A DNA stretch of 64,000 nucleotides from Traorella massiliensis (GCF_900104665.1 NZ_LT629969.1:434001-498000), one strand, 5' to 3'. Shown: positions 54,826 through 64,000, counted from the first letter of the stretch. A program made the numbers and translations. The notes: a model not told the origin generated them from the sequence alone.

Positions 54826-56625
54826 TTAAGCTTCCTTCTTGTGAGTGGCATGAGTTGCTTTTGCAGCACGTGCCTGCTGCATCTGAGCCATGGCTTCCTT
54901 TGAATTTAGAATGACCGGAATTACGATTGGATTACGGTGAGTCTTGTTGTAAAGGAAAGGCTCTAATGATCCACGAATCGTGTTTTTAATATCATTGAAA
55001 GTAATCTTTGATTGCATTTTTTCTTTTAATGCATTATAGACTACTACTTCTGCTTCTTTTAAAAGTGATTGTGAATCTTTGATAAATACAAAGCCACGTG
55101 ATACGATTACAGGACGGCATAGAATAGAGTTTGTTCTGGAATCGATGCATACGATAACAGAACACATTCCATTATCTGCCAGGATCTTTCTATCTTTTAA
55201 TACAGCGGTACTCAAACCACTGATATCATTTCCATCGACATAAATATCATCTGCTGGAATACGATAGCTTGTTTCAAAGACTTCTTCATTACGTAGGATC
55301 AATACATCACCATTAGCACAGGTAAAGATCTTATCTTCTGGAATTCCTGTCTGAATGGCTGTTTGCTTATGCTGACGCAGCATTTTATATTCACCATGTA
55401 CAGGCATGAAATATTTTGGCTTGATCAGCTGTAACATAAGCTTCTGTTCTTCCTGAGATGCATGTCCTGTCGTATGCAGGTTATTGAAGATAGAGTTGGT
55501 TAGCACATTTGCTCCTGCTCTAAATAATTTATTAATGACATGGTTGACACTTGATCCATTGCCTGGAATCGGATTGCTTGAGAATACGATCGTATCATTT
55601 GGCATGAGCTTGATATAACGATGTGTTCCTTGAGCAATACGGCTGAGAGCCGCTAAAGGCTCACCCTGACTTCCTGTACAAATAATACATATCTTATCTT
55701 CAGGTGTATGGTTTAACTCCTCAGGTGTGAGGAAATAACTGTCAGGTACTTTGATCCATCCTAATTTACGAGCAATCGTTACCACATTTTCCATACTTCT
55801 TCCAAAGATGCAGACCTTACGTCCACAAGCTACTGCACAAGACAAGATCTGTTCCACACGATGAACGTTGCTGGCAAATGTTGCGACGATCAAACGTCCC
55901 TGAGTTTTCTTAAAGATTTCATAAATGGCCTCAGATACTTTCTTTTCAGAAATAGAAAAATCTTCAATACCGGAATTGGTTGAATCACTCATAAGTAGTG
56001 AAACACCCGTAGCTCCTAAATAAGCCATCTTCTGATAATCTGAATTGGTACCCACAGGTGTCAGATCAAATTTAAAATCACCCGTCGTAACGATGCGTCC
56101 ATTAGGTGTATTAACAATAATTCCCAAAGAATCTGGAATGGAATGAGTGGTATTGAAAAAACCACAACGGAAATGTTTTGTATTTACAACGCTATCCTCA
56201 TTGATTTCAATGATCTTGCAGCGTTTCAGCATTCTTCTTTCTTCTAATTTACGATTGATCAGCGCAACTGCAAAGCGTGGCGCATAAATCGCTTCGATAT
56301 CTACCGTTTTCAACAGAAAAGGAATTCCTCCAATATGGTCTTCATGACCATGAGTAATTAAAAGAACTTTTCTTTTATATCGGTTTCTGACTAAATAATT
56401 GTAATCAGGTATAACATAATCAACACCAAGCAAGCTTTCTTCAGGAAAACGTACACCAGCATCAATAATGAGTATCTCATCTTCATGCTCAATGCAGTAC
56501 ATATTTTTACCAACTTCGCCCAAACCGCCCAAAGCAAATACTAACGTATCTGTTTTTTTAGGTGAGACTCTATTATAAGTATTTTTCCCGCTTTCTCTTA
56601 GTGCCGTTTTTTCATATTGTTTCAT
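54826..56625 (-). CDS. rnj: Ribonuclease J
   Basis: This 599-residue protein has the beta-lactamase/beta-CASP catalytic motif LITHGHEDHIGGIPFL, TGDFKFDLTP, SDSTNSGIEDFS and the C-terminal FMPVHGEYKMLRQHKQTA signature. It is a 5' exoribonuclease and endonuclease in mRNA decay and rRNA maturation. The first ~20 residues are basic. Confidence 0.95.
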   Translation of the reverse strand: MKQYEKTALRESGKNTYNRVSPKKTDTLVFALGGLGEVGKNMYCIEHEDEILIIDAGVRFPEESLLGVDYVIPDYNYLVRNRYKRKVLLITHGHEDHIGGIPFLLKTVDIEAIYAPRFAVALINRKLEERRMLKRCKIIEINEDSVVNTKHFRCGFFNTTHSIPDSLGIIVNTPNGRIVTTGDFKFDLTPVGTNSDYQKMAYLGATGVSLLMSDSTNSGIEDFSISEKKVSEAIYEIFKKTQGRLIVATFASNVHRVEQILSCAVACGRKVCIFGRSMENVVTIARKLGWIKVPDSYFLTPEELNHTPEDKICIICTGSQGEPLAALSRIAQGTHRYIKLMPNDTIVFSSNPIPGNGSSVNHVINKLFRAGANVLTNSIFNNLHTTGHASQEEQKLMLQLIKPKYFMPVHGEYKMLRQHKQTAIQTGIPEDKIFTCANGDVLILRNEEVFETSYRIPADDIYVDGNDISGLSTAVLKDRKILADNGMCSVIVCIDSRTNSILCRPVIVSRGFVFIKDSQSLLKEAEVVVYNALKEKMQSKITFNDIKNTIRGSLEPFLYNKTHRNPIVIPVILNSKEAMAQMQQARAAKATHATHKKEA

Positions 56626-56702
56626 GAATATCTCCTTTCACTAGCACTTGATTACTCTTAGTATAACATATCAAAACAAAAAAATGTAGCTTTTGCATTT
56701 TT

Positions 56703-57263
56703 TTATTCAAGAACGATAGCGTCCTCAACTGGCTGCCAAGGATTTATTGGATTGATATGATCATAGAAAAGAATACCGCTGAAATGATCGATTTCATGCT
56801 GTAAAACAATTGCCGGATAACCTGAAAGTCTAAAAATAACCTCTTTATCTTGAATACAATCATATGCTCGTATCTTTATGCGTGCGCTGCGTGGCACATA
56901 ACCGGCATGCTCATCTTCGACAGATAGGCATCCTTCACCTTCTTTTAAGTAAGCCATCTGCACAGAACTGGAAATGATCTTGGGATTGGCTAGTGCCAAT
57001 TCCACATCTTCTTGATCTTCTCCCATTGGAATGCAAACGCCAAGAAGCTGTTTTAAAACACCGACTTGAACAGCGGCAATACCAACAGCCGGTCGTATAT
57101 TTTCTTTTTCACTTAATTTTGGGTCTTGTGAACATTTCACATGGCTTAATAATTTTAAGGCCAATTTTTTATCTTCTTCACTTAACGGTAATTCTACCGG
57201 TTTAGATTTTTCACGAATCAGATGATCACTATCTTTAATGATTTCTTCTGCTTTAAAAAACAT
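56703..57263 (-). CDS. def: Peptide deformylase
   Basis: This 186-residue protein has motif 1 GIAAVQVG, motif 2 EGCLSVED and motif 3 VLQHEIDHFSGILF (metal ligands Cys, His, His). It has the longer insertion typical of type 2 deformylases of Gram-positives. AGAGGTG lies before ATG 57263, which is preferred over the GTG at 57272. It removes the formyl group from new proteins. Confidence 0.95.
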   Translation of the reverse strand: MFFKAEEIIKDSDHLIREKSKPVELPLSEEDKKLALKLLSHVKCSQDPKLSEKENIRPAVGIAAVQVGVLKQLLGVCIPMGEDQEDVELALANPKIISSSVQMAYLKEGEGCLSVEDEHAGYVPRSARIKIRAYDCIQDKEVIFRLSGYPAIVLQHEIDHFSGILFYDHINPINPWQPVEDAIVLE

Positions 57264-57371
57264 ATTATTCACCTCTGTCTTTCTATTTTATAATATTTTA
57301 GTGCACTTGAAAAGAATCTTTTTCTTCCATTCATTTATAAAATTGTGTAAAATGAATCTGGAGGCGATTTG

Positions 57372-58568
57372 ATGCGAAAGATAAAATTCAACATGCCAAA
57401 AAAATATGATCGGCTTATTCATGCCAGCGTCATAATTTTGATCGTGCTGGGAACTTTGATGGTCGCATCTACAAGTGTCGGAGAAACGATCTCAGGCGGC
57501 ACGACTAATGATACCGTTGTCATTCGAACAATTGTAAAACAGGCATTGTTTGTGCTCGTGGCTTATTTCGCAATGGTTTTTTTCGCAAATTATTTTACGA
57601 TGGAAAGAGCGATGAAATGGATACGTCCCGTTGGTTTTGCAATCGTTATCATGCTGGTTGCCTGTTTGTTTTTTGAAGCAGCCGGAGGAGCAAAAAGCTG
57701 GATTCGTTTAAGCATTCCTGGTCTTGGACAGATAACCTTGCAGCCAAGTGAATTTATGAAAGTCTTTATGATCGTAGTAATGGCCTGCATTATTGAAAGA
57801 GTGCGTAAAAGAAAGCTGGACTGCTGGAGTATCGTTAAAATTCCGCTTTCTTTTTATATGATTGCTGTTATTGTGATATTCCTGCAGAATGATACAGGTT
57901 CACTCATCGTTATATCCCTGATCTGTGCCGTTTGTCTTTTGGTTCCTTCTCATCCAAGTCTTAAAAAATTCCAGAAATTTGTTGGAGGCTTTTTGATTTT
58001 TGGAGGTCTGGCAGTCATTTTTTTAGCAAGTGATGCCGGTATCTCTCTTTTGGAGAAATTGCCTATTAGTAATTATATCATCAATCGTTTTAAGATGGCC
58101 GCAAATCCATGGCTGGATGAATATAATTCGGGTCTTCAGCTGATCAACTCGCTCTATGCTTTTGCCAGTGGCGGCTGGCTGGGCGTTGGTTTTGGACAGT
58201 CTGTTCAGAAAATGCAATACCTGCCAGCGGCAAGTACTGATTACATTTTGGCAATAACTGTTGAAGAATTTGGTATTTTAGGTTTTCTTGTGATTTTAGG
58301 CGGATATGGTGTTTTGATCTATCGTTTATTTAAATATGCGTTAATGTCTAAAAGAGAAGGTTATAAAATTTTATATATCGGAACAGCGATGTATCTTTTC
58401 ATTCACTTTGTCTTTAATGTAGGGGGTGTTACGGGTCTGATTCCATTGACCGGTATTCCGTTATTATTTATTTCTTCAGGTGCCAGTTCGCTTGTCAGCA
58501 TTTGTAGTGCCATTGGAATTGCTCAGGCAGCAATCGCTCGGGAAAATCGCGAGAGGGCAGGCGTATGA
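57372..58568 (+). CDS. ftsW: FtsW/RodA/SpoVE-family peptidoglycan glycosyltransferase
   Basis: This 398-residue SEDS protein has about 10 helices and family motifs GAKSWIRLSIPGLGQITLQP, SEFMKVFMIV, LQNDTGSLIVI and NVGGVTGLIPLTGIPLLFIS. The length and motif order fit FtsW; RodA cannot be excluded. GGAGGCGATTTG precedes ATG 57372. It opens a string of overlapping genes to Pgi. Confidence 0.9.
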   Translation: MRKIKFNMPKKYDRLIHASVIILIVLGTLMVASTSVGETISGGTTNDTVVIRTIVKQALFVLVAYFAMVFFANYFTMERAMKWIRPVGFAIVIMLVACLFFEAAGGAKSWIRLSIPGLGQITLQPSEFMKVFMIVVMACIIERVRKRKLDCWSIVKIPLSFYMIAVIVIFLQNDTGSLIVISLICAVCLLVPSHPSLKKFQKFVGGFLIFGGLAVIFLASDAGISLLEKLPISNYIINRFKMAANPWLDEYNSGLQLINSLYAFASGGWLGVGFGQSVQKMQYLPAASTDYILAITVEEFGILGFLVILGGYGVLIYRLFKYALMSKREGYKILYIGTAMYLFIHFVFNVGGVTGLIPLTGIPLLFISSGASSLVSICSAIGIAQAAIARENRERAGV

Positions 58569-59140
58569 GAATTATTGCCGGGAAACTGCGGTCATTGAAA
58601 ATTGAAACGATAGAAGGTGAAAAGACTAGGCCGACGGCAGATCGTGTCAAAGAAGCGGTATTTTCTTCCATAGGACCTTATTTCTATGGGGGAAAGATGC
58701 TTGATTGTTATGCAGGAAGCGGTAATATTGGTTTTGAAGCACTTTCTAGAGGTATAGATGAAGTTGATGGTTTTGAAATTGACAGCAAGGCTTGTGCCTG
58801 CATAAAGGCAAACGTAAAACGTTTTAAGCTTGAAAATCAATATCATCTTCATCAAAAAGATGTGATGGCACATTTGGATGAATTGAAAGGCGAATATGAT
58901 CTGATTTATTTAGATCCCCCTTATGCGAAGCAGCAGAATGAAAAACTGATGACGATGATTGCGAAAAGAAAACTTTTGAGCGAAGAAGGTATTTTGATCG
59001 TTGAAAGTCGAAAAGAAGATGAATTTAAAGAAGAAATTGCTGATTTAAGGTGTTATAAGAAGGCTTATTATGGTATTACCAAAATCAGTTATTATGAAAG
59101 GAATGGATATGAAAAAAGCAATGATTCCGGGAACCTTTGA
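58565..59140 (+). CDS. rsmD: 16S rRNA guanine-N2 methyltransferase RsmD
   Basis: This 191-residue protein has RIIAGKLRS at the start, RPTADRVKEAVFSSI, motif I LDCYAGSGNIGFEALSRG and catalytic DPPY in LIYLDPPYAK. It methylates G966 of 16S rRNA. It overlaps ftsW by ATGA and coaD by 32 nt. Confidence 0.93.
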   Translation: MRIIAGKLRSLKIETIEGEKTRPTADRVKEAVFSSIGPYFYGGKMLDCYAGSGNIGFEALSRGIDEVDGFEIDSKACACIKANVKRFKLENQYHLHQKDVMAHLDELKGEYDLIYLDPPYAKQQNEKLMTMIAKRKLLSEEGILIVESRKEDEFKEEIADLRCYKKAYYGITKISYYERNGYEKSNDSGNL

Positions 59141-59585
59141 TCCGGTAACAAAAGGACATCTTGATGTCATTGAACGATGTAGCAGGCTATTTGATGAAGT
59201 GTATGTCGTTATTATGAAAAATGCAGCTAAGAAACCATTATTTAGTGAAGAAGAGCGTATTGAAATGATTGAAAAAGAAACATCTCATTTAAAAAATGTG
59301 AAGGTCTTGGCTGGTAATGGATTAACAATTCATATGGCTAAAAAATTAGGTGTGAATGCTATGGTAAGAGGTATTCGTGCCACAAGTGACTATGAGTATG
59401 AGGTATCGATAGGAACAGCCAATATGATGCTTGAAAAAGAAATTGAAACATTGTTTCTTTTAAGTAAACCGGAGTATTCTTTCGTATCTAGCTCAACGGT
59501 TAAAGAAATTGCAATGCACCATGGAAATTTAAGCTGTTTTGTCAGCAAGTATGTGGAAGGAAAATTAGAGGAGAAGTTTCTATGA
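59109..59585 (+). CDS. coaD: Phosphopantetheine adenylyltransferase
   Basis: This 158-residue protein, the standard length, begins KKAMIPGTFDPVTKGHLDVI (T/HxGH nucleotide site) and has RGIRATSDYEYE and SSSTVKEIA (ISSTxVR-like). AAAGGA lies 6 nt before ATG 59109; the longer TTG/GTG frame is not supported. It makes dephospho-CoA. Confidence 0.94.
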   Translation: MKKAMIPGTFDPVTKGHLDVIERCSRLFDEVYVVIMKNAAKKPLFSEEERIEMIEKETSHLKNVKVLAGNGLTIHMAKKLGVNAMVRGIRATSDYEYEVSIGTANMMLEKEIETLFLLSKPEYSFVSSSTVKEIAMHHGNLSCFVSKYVEGKLEEKFL

Positions 59586-60268
59586 TTAAGTTAGTTTGTT
59601 TTGATTTAGATGATACTTTGATGGATTTCCATAAAGGAGAAGAGATTGCCTTTTATGAAACGATGAAAGAAGAAAATGTTGAAGCCAGTCATGATGACTA
59701 TCTTCTTTATAAAAAAATCAATGGTGCATTATGGAAAAAACTTGAAAAGGGCGAAGTTGAAAGATATGCTTTACAGAGAATTCGTTTTGAAGAATTGAAA
59801 AAGGAAAGTCAGCTTGATTTTGATATTGAGAAAGTAAATGCATTATTTCCTAAAATGCTTTCTGAACAGGCTATTTTATTAGAAGACAGTGAAAGAGTTC
59901 TAAAGTGGTGTTCAAAGAAAGCAGAATTGGCCATTGCTTCAAATGGAACAGCTACGACTCAGCATCGGCGGATTGAAAAATCAGGAATCGATAAATATTT
60001 TAAATATATTTTTATATCTGAAGAAGTGGGTCATGCAAAACCTCATCAAGGCTTTTTTGATGCGATTTTTAAGACAGCGAATGTTTCCCCGGAAGAAGTG
60101 CTTTTTATCGGTGATTCATTGAGTGCAGATATGAAAGGAGCAGTAAAAAGCGGATGTATTAGTGTCTGGTTCAATCCAAAACATATCATCAATGATTTGA
60201 ATGTTATACCAGATCATGAAATTGATCGGCTTTCTTCAATAATTGATAGATGGGAGGAATTTAAGTGA
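59582..60268 (+). CDS. HAD-family hydrolase, YjjG type
   Basis: This 228-residue protein has motif I VCFDLDDTLMDF, a C1 helical cap, motif II LAIASNGT, motif III GHAKPHQGFFDAIF and motif IV VLFIGDSLSADMKGAVKSG. It resembles the YjjG nucleotidase branch. ATGA overlaps coaD. Confidence 0.92.
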   Translation: MIKLVCFDLDDTLMDFHKGEEIAFYETMKEENVEASHDDYLLYKKINGALWKKLEKGEVERYALQRIRFEELKKESQLDFDIEKVNALFPKMLSEQAILLEDSERVLKWCSKKAELAIASNGTATTQHRRIEKSGIDKYFKYIFISEEVGHAKPHQGFFDAIFKTANVSPEEVLFIGDSLSADMKGAVKSGCISVWFNPKHIINDLNVIPDHEIDRLSSIIDRWEEFK

Positions 60269-60804
60269 AATATTATATTGTGTCCGATATTCATGGCAGT
60301 AGTGCAAATCTTGAAAAGGTATTGAAGCAATTTGATGAGGATGGGGATTATTTACTTGTTTTAGGGGATATTCTATATCATGGTCCACGAAATGATCTGC
60401 CAGCAAACTATGAACCTAAAAAAGTAGCAGCGATGTTAAATGAAAGAAAAGATAAAATCATTGCGGTACGAGGCAATTGTGATGGTGAAGTGGATCAGAT
60501 GGTGCTGGAGTTTCCAATAACTGCGGACTATCAGATGTTACCTTTTGATGGCTATAAGATTTTTATGACGCATGGACATCTTTATGATGAAAATTTGAAA
60601 TGGATCAAAGAGGATGATGCGGTGCTTTTTGGACATATTCATATTCCGGTTGCTGAAAAAATGAATGGATTACTTTATCTTAATCCAGGAAGTATCTCCC
60701 TTCCAAAGATGGAGAGCGTGCCAAGTTATGCTGTATTGGAAAATGATGAATTTACGATCTATGATTTAGATAAAAATATTGTCAACTCTTATAAAATCAA
60801 ATAA
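60265..60804 (+). CDS. YfcE/MJ0936-family phosphodiesterase
   Basis: This 179-residue protein has IVSDIHGSSANLEKVL, LVLGDILYHGPRND, VRGNCDGEVD (GNCD replacing GNHD, normal for this family), MTHGHLYD and FGHIHIPV. The GTG start overlaps the preceding stop, with GGAGGAATTTAA upstream. Confidence 0.92.
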   Translation: MKYYIVSDIHGSSANLEKVLKQFDEDGDYLLVLGDILYHGPRNDLPANYEPKKVAAMLNERKDKIIAVRGNCDGEVDQMVLEFPITADYQMLPFDGYKIFMTHGHLYDENLKWIKEDDAVLFGHIHIPVAEKMNGLLYLNPGSISLPKMESVPSYAVLENDEFTIYDLDKNIVNSYKIK

Positions 60805-60841
60805 AGATTGTGATATAATATGAATAGTTTGGAGGTGGATC

Positions 60842-61210
60842 ATGCATTCTAAGGTTGGTGAAGTTAGAGAAGGAGTCATTAGCGGCATACAGCCTTATGG
60901 AGCTTTTGTCCAGCTTGATTCCGGAGAAAAAGGTTTGATCCACATTTCAGAAATATCGAAGGGATATGTGAAGGATGTTGCTCAATTTCTCCATGTTGGG
61001 GAAAGGGTTCGTGTGAAGATTCTGGATTATGATCCACTTTTAAATCAATGCCGTCTATCACTCAAGGCATTGCAGTCCAACAGATCCCACCGTAAGAGTT
61101 CAAGAGAGCCTAAAGTTCCGAAGATGGTCATTGGGTTTAAGACTCTGCAAGAACATTTAGATGAGTGGATTCAACAGCAGAATAAGGAGGAGCAGAATGT
61201 TGAAATTTAG
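60842..61210 (+). CDS. S1 RNA-binding domain protein (CvfD/YugI-like)
   Basis: This 122-residue protein has an S1 domain (residues 1-75: GVISGIQPYGAFVQLDSGEK, GLIHISEISKGYVKDV) and a basic tail (SNRSHRKSSRE). Similar proteins bind the 30S ribosome. GGAGGTGGATC precedes the ATG. It overlaps pgi by 14 nt. Confidence 0.9.
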   Translation: MHSKVGEVREGVISGIQPYGAFVQLDSGEKGLIHISEISKGYVKDVAQFLHVGERVRVKILDYDPLLNQCRLSLKALQSNRSHRKSSREPKVPKMVIGFKTLQEHLDEWIQQQNKEEQNVEI

Positions 61211-62468
61211 TAGCGAACATGCATTTTTACAGGAAGATATTATGGGTTATCAGCCTGCTGTCAGCAAGTATCATGATCAGCTGATGAATAAAACAGGTTT
61301 AGGAAATGATTTTGTTGGCTGGGTAGAATGGCCAAACTGCTATGATAAGGAAGAGTTTGCACGTATTTTGAAAGCGGCGAAAGAAATCCGTGAAAAATGT
61401 GAAGTATTCCTTGTTTGTGGTATCGGTGGTTCTTATTTAGGAGCCAGAGCAGTAATTGAAATGGTGAATGGAGTTTATAATGATGCTAAACCAGAAATCA
61501 TTTTTATAGGAAATACATTCTCTTCGACTTATGTTGCCCAAGTGTTGAAACATATTGAGGGAAAAGAAGTTGTCTGCAACGTAATTTCTAAATCAGGAAC
61601 GACGACAGAAACAAGCGTAGCTTTCCGTCTGATCAAACAGTATATGACAAAAAAATATGGTGAAAAGGTCCATGAATATATTTATGCAACAACGGATGCG
61701 CATAAGGGAACATTAAAGTCGATGGCCGATAAGGAAGGCTATGAAACTTTTGTTATTCCTGATGATATTGGTGGAAGATTCTCGGTAATCACACCTGTAG
61801 GACTTTTGCCAATTGCGGTTGCAGGTATTGACATTCAGTCATTGATGGATGGCTGTGCTGAAGCTTATAAAGATTTTGATACGGCTGATTTGAATAAAAA
61901 TATTGCTTATCGTTATGCTGTGTGCCGCCGTATCCTTGAACATCAGGGAAAAGTTGCGGAAATGTTTGTTTCTTATGAAACACAGATGGCAATGGTAGCA
62001 GAATGGTGGAAGCAGTTATTTGGAGAAAGTGAAGGAAAAAATGGAACAGGGCTATTACCTTGTTCAGTAAATTTCTCAACGGATCTTCATTCTATGGGTC
62101 AATTTATTCAGGAAGGACGTAAATGCTTGTTTGAAACAGTGGTCAAAGTAGAAAAGCCTACATTAGATATCACTTTCCCAAGTGATAGTGAAAATTTAGA
62201 TAATATGAATTATCTTGCTGGAAAATCACTTCACTGGATCAATCAGATGGCTTGTCTTGGAACATTACAGGCTCATGTAGAAACAGGTCATGTTCCTAAT
62301 CTTGAAATTACTGTTCCAGATATGAGTGCTCATAGTTTTGGTTATATGGCTTATTTCTTCTTTAGAGCGATTGCTATGACGACTTATTTGAATGAACAAA
62401 ATCCATTTAATCAGCCAGGTGTAGAAGTTTATAAGAAGAATATGTTTAAGCTTTTGGGAAAGGAATAA
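61197..62468 (+). CDS. pgi: Glucose-6-phosphate isomerase
   Basis: This 423-residue protein has CGIGGSYLGARAVIE, ISKSGTTTETSVAFR, DDIGGRFSVITPVGLLPIAV and the catalytic NFSTDLHSMGQFIQ segment. AAGGAGG lies before ATG 61197. It links glucose-6-P and fructose-6-P. Terminator at 62473-62496. Confidence 0.96.
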   Translation: MLKFSSEHAFLQEDIMGYQPAVSKYHDQLMNKTGLGNDFVGWVEWPNCYDKEEFARILKAAKEIREKCEVFLVCGIGGSYLGARAVIEMVNGVYNDAKPEIIFIGNTFSSTYVAQVLKHIEGKEVVCNVISKSGTTTETSVAFRLIKQYMTKKYGEKVHEYIYATTDAHKGTLKSMADKEGYETFVIPDDIGGRFSVITPVGLLPIAVAGIDIQSLMDGCAEAYKDFDTADLNKNIAYRYAVCRRILEHQGKVAEMFVSYETQMAMVAEWWKQLFGESEGKNGTGLLPCSVNFSTDLHSMGQFIQEGRKCLFETVVKVEKPTLDITFPSDSENLDNMNYLAGKSLHWINQMACLGTLQAHVETGHVPNLEITVPDMSAHSFGYMAYFFFRAIAMTTYLNEQNPFNQPGVEVYKKNMFKLLGKE

Positions 62469-62472
62469 ATGA

Positions 62473-62496
62473 AAATGGGTGAAAGCCCATTTTTTT
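62473..62496 (+). terminator. Intrinsic terminator of the ftsW-pgi gene string
   Basis: ATGGG-(TGAAAG)-CCCAT hairpin followed by TTTTTT. Confidence 0.88.
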
Positions 62497-62592
62497 ATAT
62501 ATTAGGAAATTTCAAATTTAGGGAGGGAAAGGTTAAAAAAGCACCCCGATATAAAAGGGTGCATTAAAAATAGGAATAGATAGAATGTTTTT

Positions 62593-62841
62593 TTAAAGCT
62601 TTCTATTCTTCTTGACTTTATTGTAGTAATCCATCGTTACAACTTCACCGTCTTCACATTTGCAGCACGCCGATGAGAAATGATCACCCAGACCGCATTC
62701 TTCATTCATTTCGCTGATCTCCGCAATCAGCCATGAGGGAATCTTCTGCTCGTGTCCGCATGCAAGACACTTGCACCTTACAAATTCGTCCCTGGCTATA
62801 AGATCCATTTCGTCAAATAATTTTTTATCTTTCTTTATCAT
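62593..62841 (-). CDS. Small Cys-rich protein next to IS91-like transposase
   Basis: This 82-residue protein has KCLACGH near residue 25 and SACCKCEDG near residue 60, a probable zinc-binding pair. AAAGGAG lies 9 nt before ATG 62841. Base use is visibly less AT-rich than the surrounding genes, and it starts 27 nt after the transposase end, so it probably belongs to the mobile element. The function is unknown. Confidence 0.65.
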   Translation of the reverse strand: MIKKDKKLFDEMDLIARDEFVRCKCLACGHEQKIPSWLIAEISEMNEECGLGDHFSSACCKCEDGEVVTMDYYNKVKKNRKL

Positions 62842-62867
62842 CGCAATCAGCTCCTTTCCATCCTGTA

Positions 62868-63176
62868 TCATCCGAAGATAAAGACCTCGACAAATTCCAT
62901 GACTCTCCCGCATGAACATTTCAGCGGATCTCGTCTGAAATCCTGAATGATCGTATTTCTGAAGCGGTGAATAAAGCTGTCCATTTTCTGTTTCTGTTTG
63001 TAGCGTTTCTTCATTTCTCTGTATTTATGATCCCTTGCCGCATAGATTCCTGCATAGCGAATGCTTTTGAAATGGGCAGGCATGATATGCTGAATCAGTT
63101 TTCCTATGAATACAAGAACATTTTCAGTAACATGCACCGTATCTCCGCCTTCATGGGGATCATACCTGGTACTATG
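62868..63176 (-). pseudogene. IS91-like (Y2-type) transposase, C-terminal fragment
   Basis: The frame reads RYDPHEGGDTVHVTENVLVF, IGKLIQHIMPAHFKSIRYAG, IYAARDHKY and ends with a CSCG zinc-like motif. This is the C-terminal region of IS91/IS801-type rolling-circle transposases. The N-terminal catalytic part with its tyrosines is missing: the frame ends at 63177-63179 where IS21-like sequence begins. Confidence 0.75.
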
Positions 63177-63183
63177 TCAAGAA

Positions 63184-63873
63184 AAAGTACCAGTACCAGA
63201 AACCGTCGTTACAGATAACATGAAAACAGTCATGGATGAACCAAGAACAGCCTACAGTAAAGGAAAAATCAACAATAAATTCTATCAGTTCTCACAGGAT
63301 TACGGATTCACAGTACACCCCTGTATCGCGGGAAGACCCAATACTAAAGCGAAAGTAGAATCTCCAATGAAGATACTTGATGAACTGCTGGCGTACAGTG
63401 GAGAACTGTCGTATGATGAACTGTCCATGAAACTGAAAGAAATCAACAACAGGGAAAATACTGCCTTTCACGAGAGTTATCAGGGGATCCCGATACTTGA
63501 TCTGGAAAATGAAAAAGCTTTCCTAGGGCCGTTACCACCACAGTCCGTAAGAAAGCAGTATAGCATCGAAACAACAGCTGTAAAGGTTAATAAATCTTCG
63601 ATGATCACCTATAAATCAAAGATGTATTCTGTACCACCAGAATATATTGGAAAACAATTACAGTTGCAGGTCTACGATAATCAGCTACACCTGCATTATA
63701 ACATGGAACTTGTAACTGTACATCTTATTTCTCATAAAAAAATGAACTATCATAGAGAGCACTATGAAAACATATTGTCAATGACACTGCCTCATGATAG
63801 AGATAAAATATCAAAGATAGCAAAAGAAAATCTGGAAAATATAGGAGCAAGATTCAAAAATGACAGAACATGA
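63184..63873 (+). pseudogene. istA: IS21-family transposase IstA, 5'-truncated
   Basis: The frame gives PETVVTDNMKTVMDEPR, then HPCIAGRPNTKAKVESPMK: the second Asp and Glu of the DDE triad, followed by the C-terminal beta-barrel. The N-terminal HTH and first catalytic Asp are missing upstream of about 63184, where the frame runs into antisense IS91-like DNA. It overlaps the IstB start. Confidence 0.82.
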
Positions 63874-64000
63874 ACAACTTATACAGAACCTGGAATATCT
63901 AAAACTGAATGAAATCATTAACCATCTAAGCGAAACTGCCGATTTCATTACAAGGAATAATCTTTCATTTGAACAGGGGCTGATCAAGCTGACAAATTAT
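63860..64000 (+). CDS. istB: IS21-family ATP-binding protein IstB (partial, runs off window)
   Basis: ATG 63860 opens a frame reading TEHEQLIQNLEYLKLNEIIN and NNLSFEQGLIKLTNY to the window edge, the usual IstB N-terminus. TAGGAGC lies upstream, and the gene overlaps istA, as is standard for IS21. Confidence 0.85.
   Translation, partial: MTEHEQLIQNLEYLKLNEIINHLSETADFITRNNLSFEQGLIKLTNY

Noticed and set aside
62593-63873. Intact composite transposon at the right edge
   Set aside because: Both transposase genes seen are truncated at the junction, and element ends cannot be defined in the window.

Overview
The window looks like chromosome from a low-GC Gram-positive gut bacterium (Bacillota). 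The style of the surface proteins, RNase J, the AGCS alanine symporter, stand-alone two-component systems and AT-rich intergenic DNA would fit an Erysipelotrichia-type lineage, but the lineage is an inference; no rRNA or marker comparison was possible.

Layout. 1-10 kb: end of a large MacB-like ABC exporter, a DUF3592-like protein, an Lrp regulator divergent from a MATE pump, a GNAT enzyme, then a surface-protein gene (6261) preceded by a tetranucleotide-repeat leader, and two tandem paralogous membrane proteins. 10-15 kb: tRNA-Leu and a heterodimeric ABC exporter operon divergent from its MerR-type regulator. 15-31 kb: a patchy, partly decayed accessory region with tRNA-Arg, a tRNA remnant, an XRE membrane regulator, small membrane proteins, a CPBP protease, and broken DUF3592, Phd antitoxin, HAD and two-component genes, together with intact alanine symporter, MATE, lipoprotein, amino-acid dehydrogenase-like and LRR surface-protein genes. 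31-47 kb: alpha/beta hydrolase, flavodiiron protein, tRNA-Asp, an orphan MazF toxin behind a YdcC-like gene, aspartate kinase, two convergent two-component systems, AzlCD and a LolD/FtsX-like ABC system. 47-53 kb: an unknown membrane protein divergent from a HEPN-methyltransferase fusion, then HAD, GNAT and a second repeat-preceded surface-protein gene. 53-62.5 kb: housekeeping genes (RNase J, peptide deformylase, FtsW, RsmD, CoaD, HAD, YfcE-like phosphodiesterase, S1 protein, Pgi). The end is IS debris (IS91-like and IS21-like).

Most notable observation. Two loci 45 kb apart (5962-6260 and 51319-51606) carry the same diverged cassette in front of unrelated secreted surface-protein genes: a promoter, a strong RBS and ATG, a short leader ORF containing a pure AAGC repeat tract (16.75 and 24.75 copies), and a hairpin followed by T residues just before the structural gene. 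The hairpins differ in sequence but keep pairing through compensatory changes. Because the unit is 4 nt, each gain or loss of a unit changes the leader reading frame and moves its stop codon to before, inside or after the hairpin. This looks like a phase-variable leader-peptide attenuator or translational-coupling switch, an arrangement I do not recognise as described. A second candidate is the HEPN-SAM methyltransferase fusion at 48838 beside a divergent unknown membrane protein.
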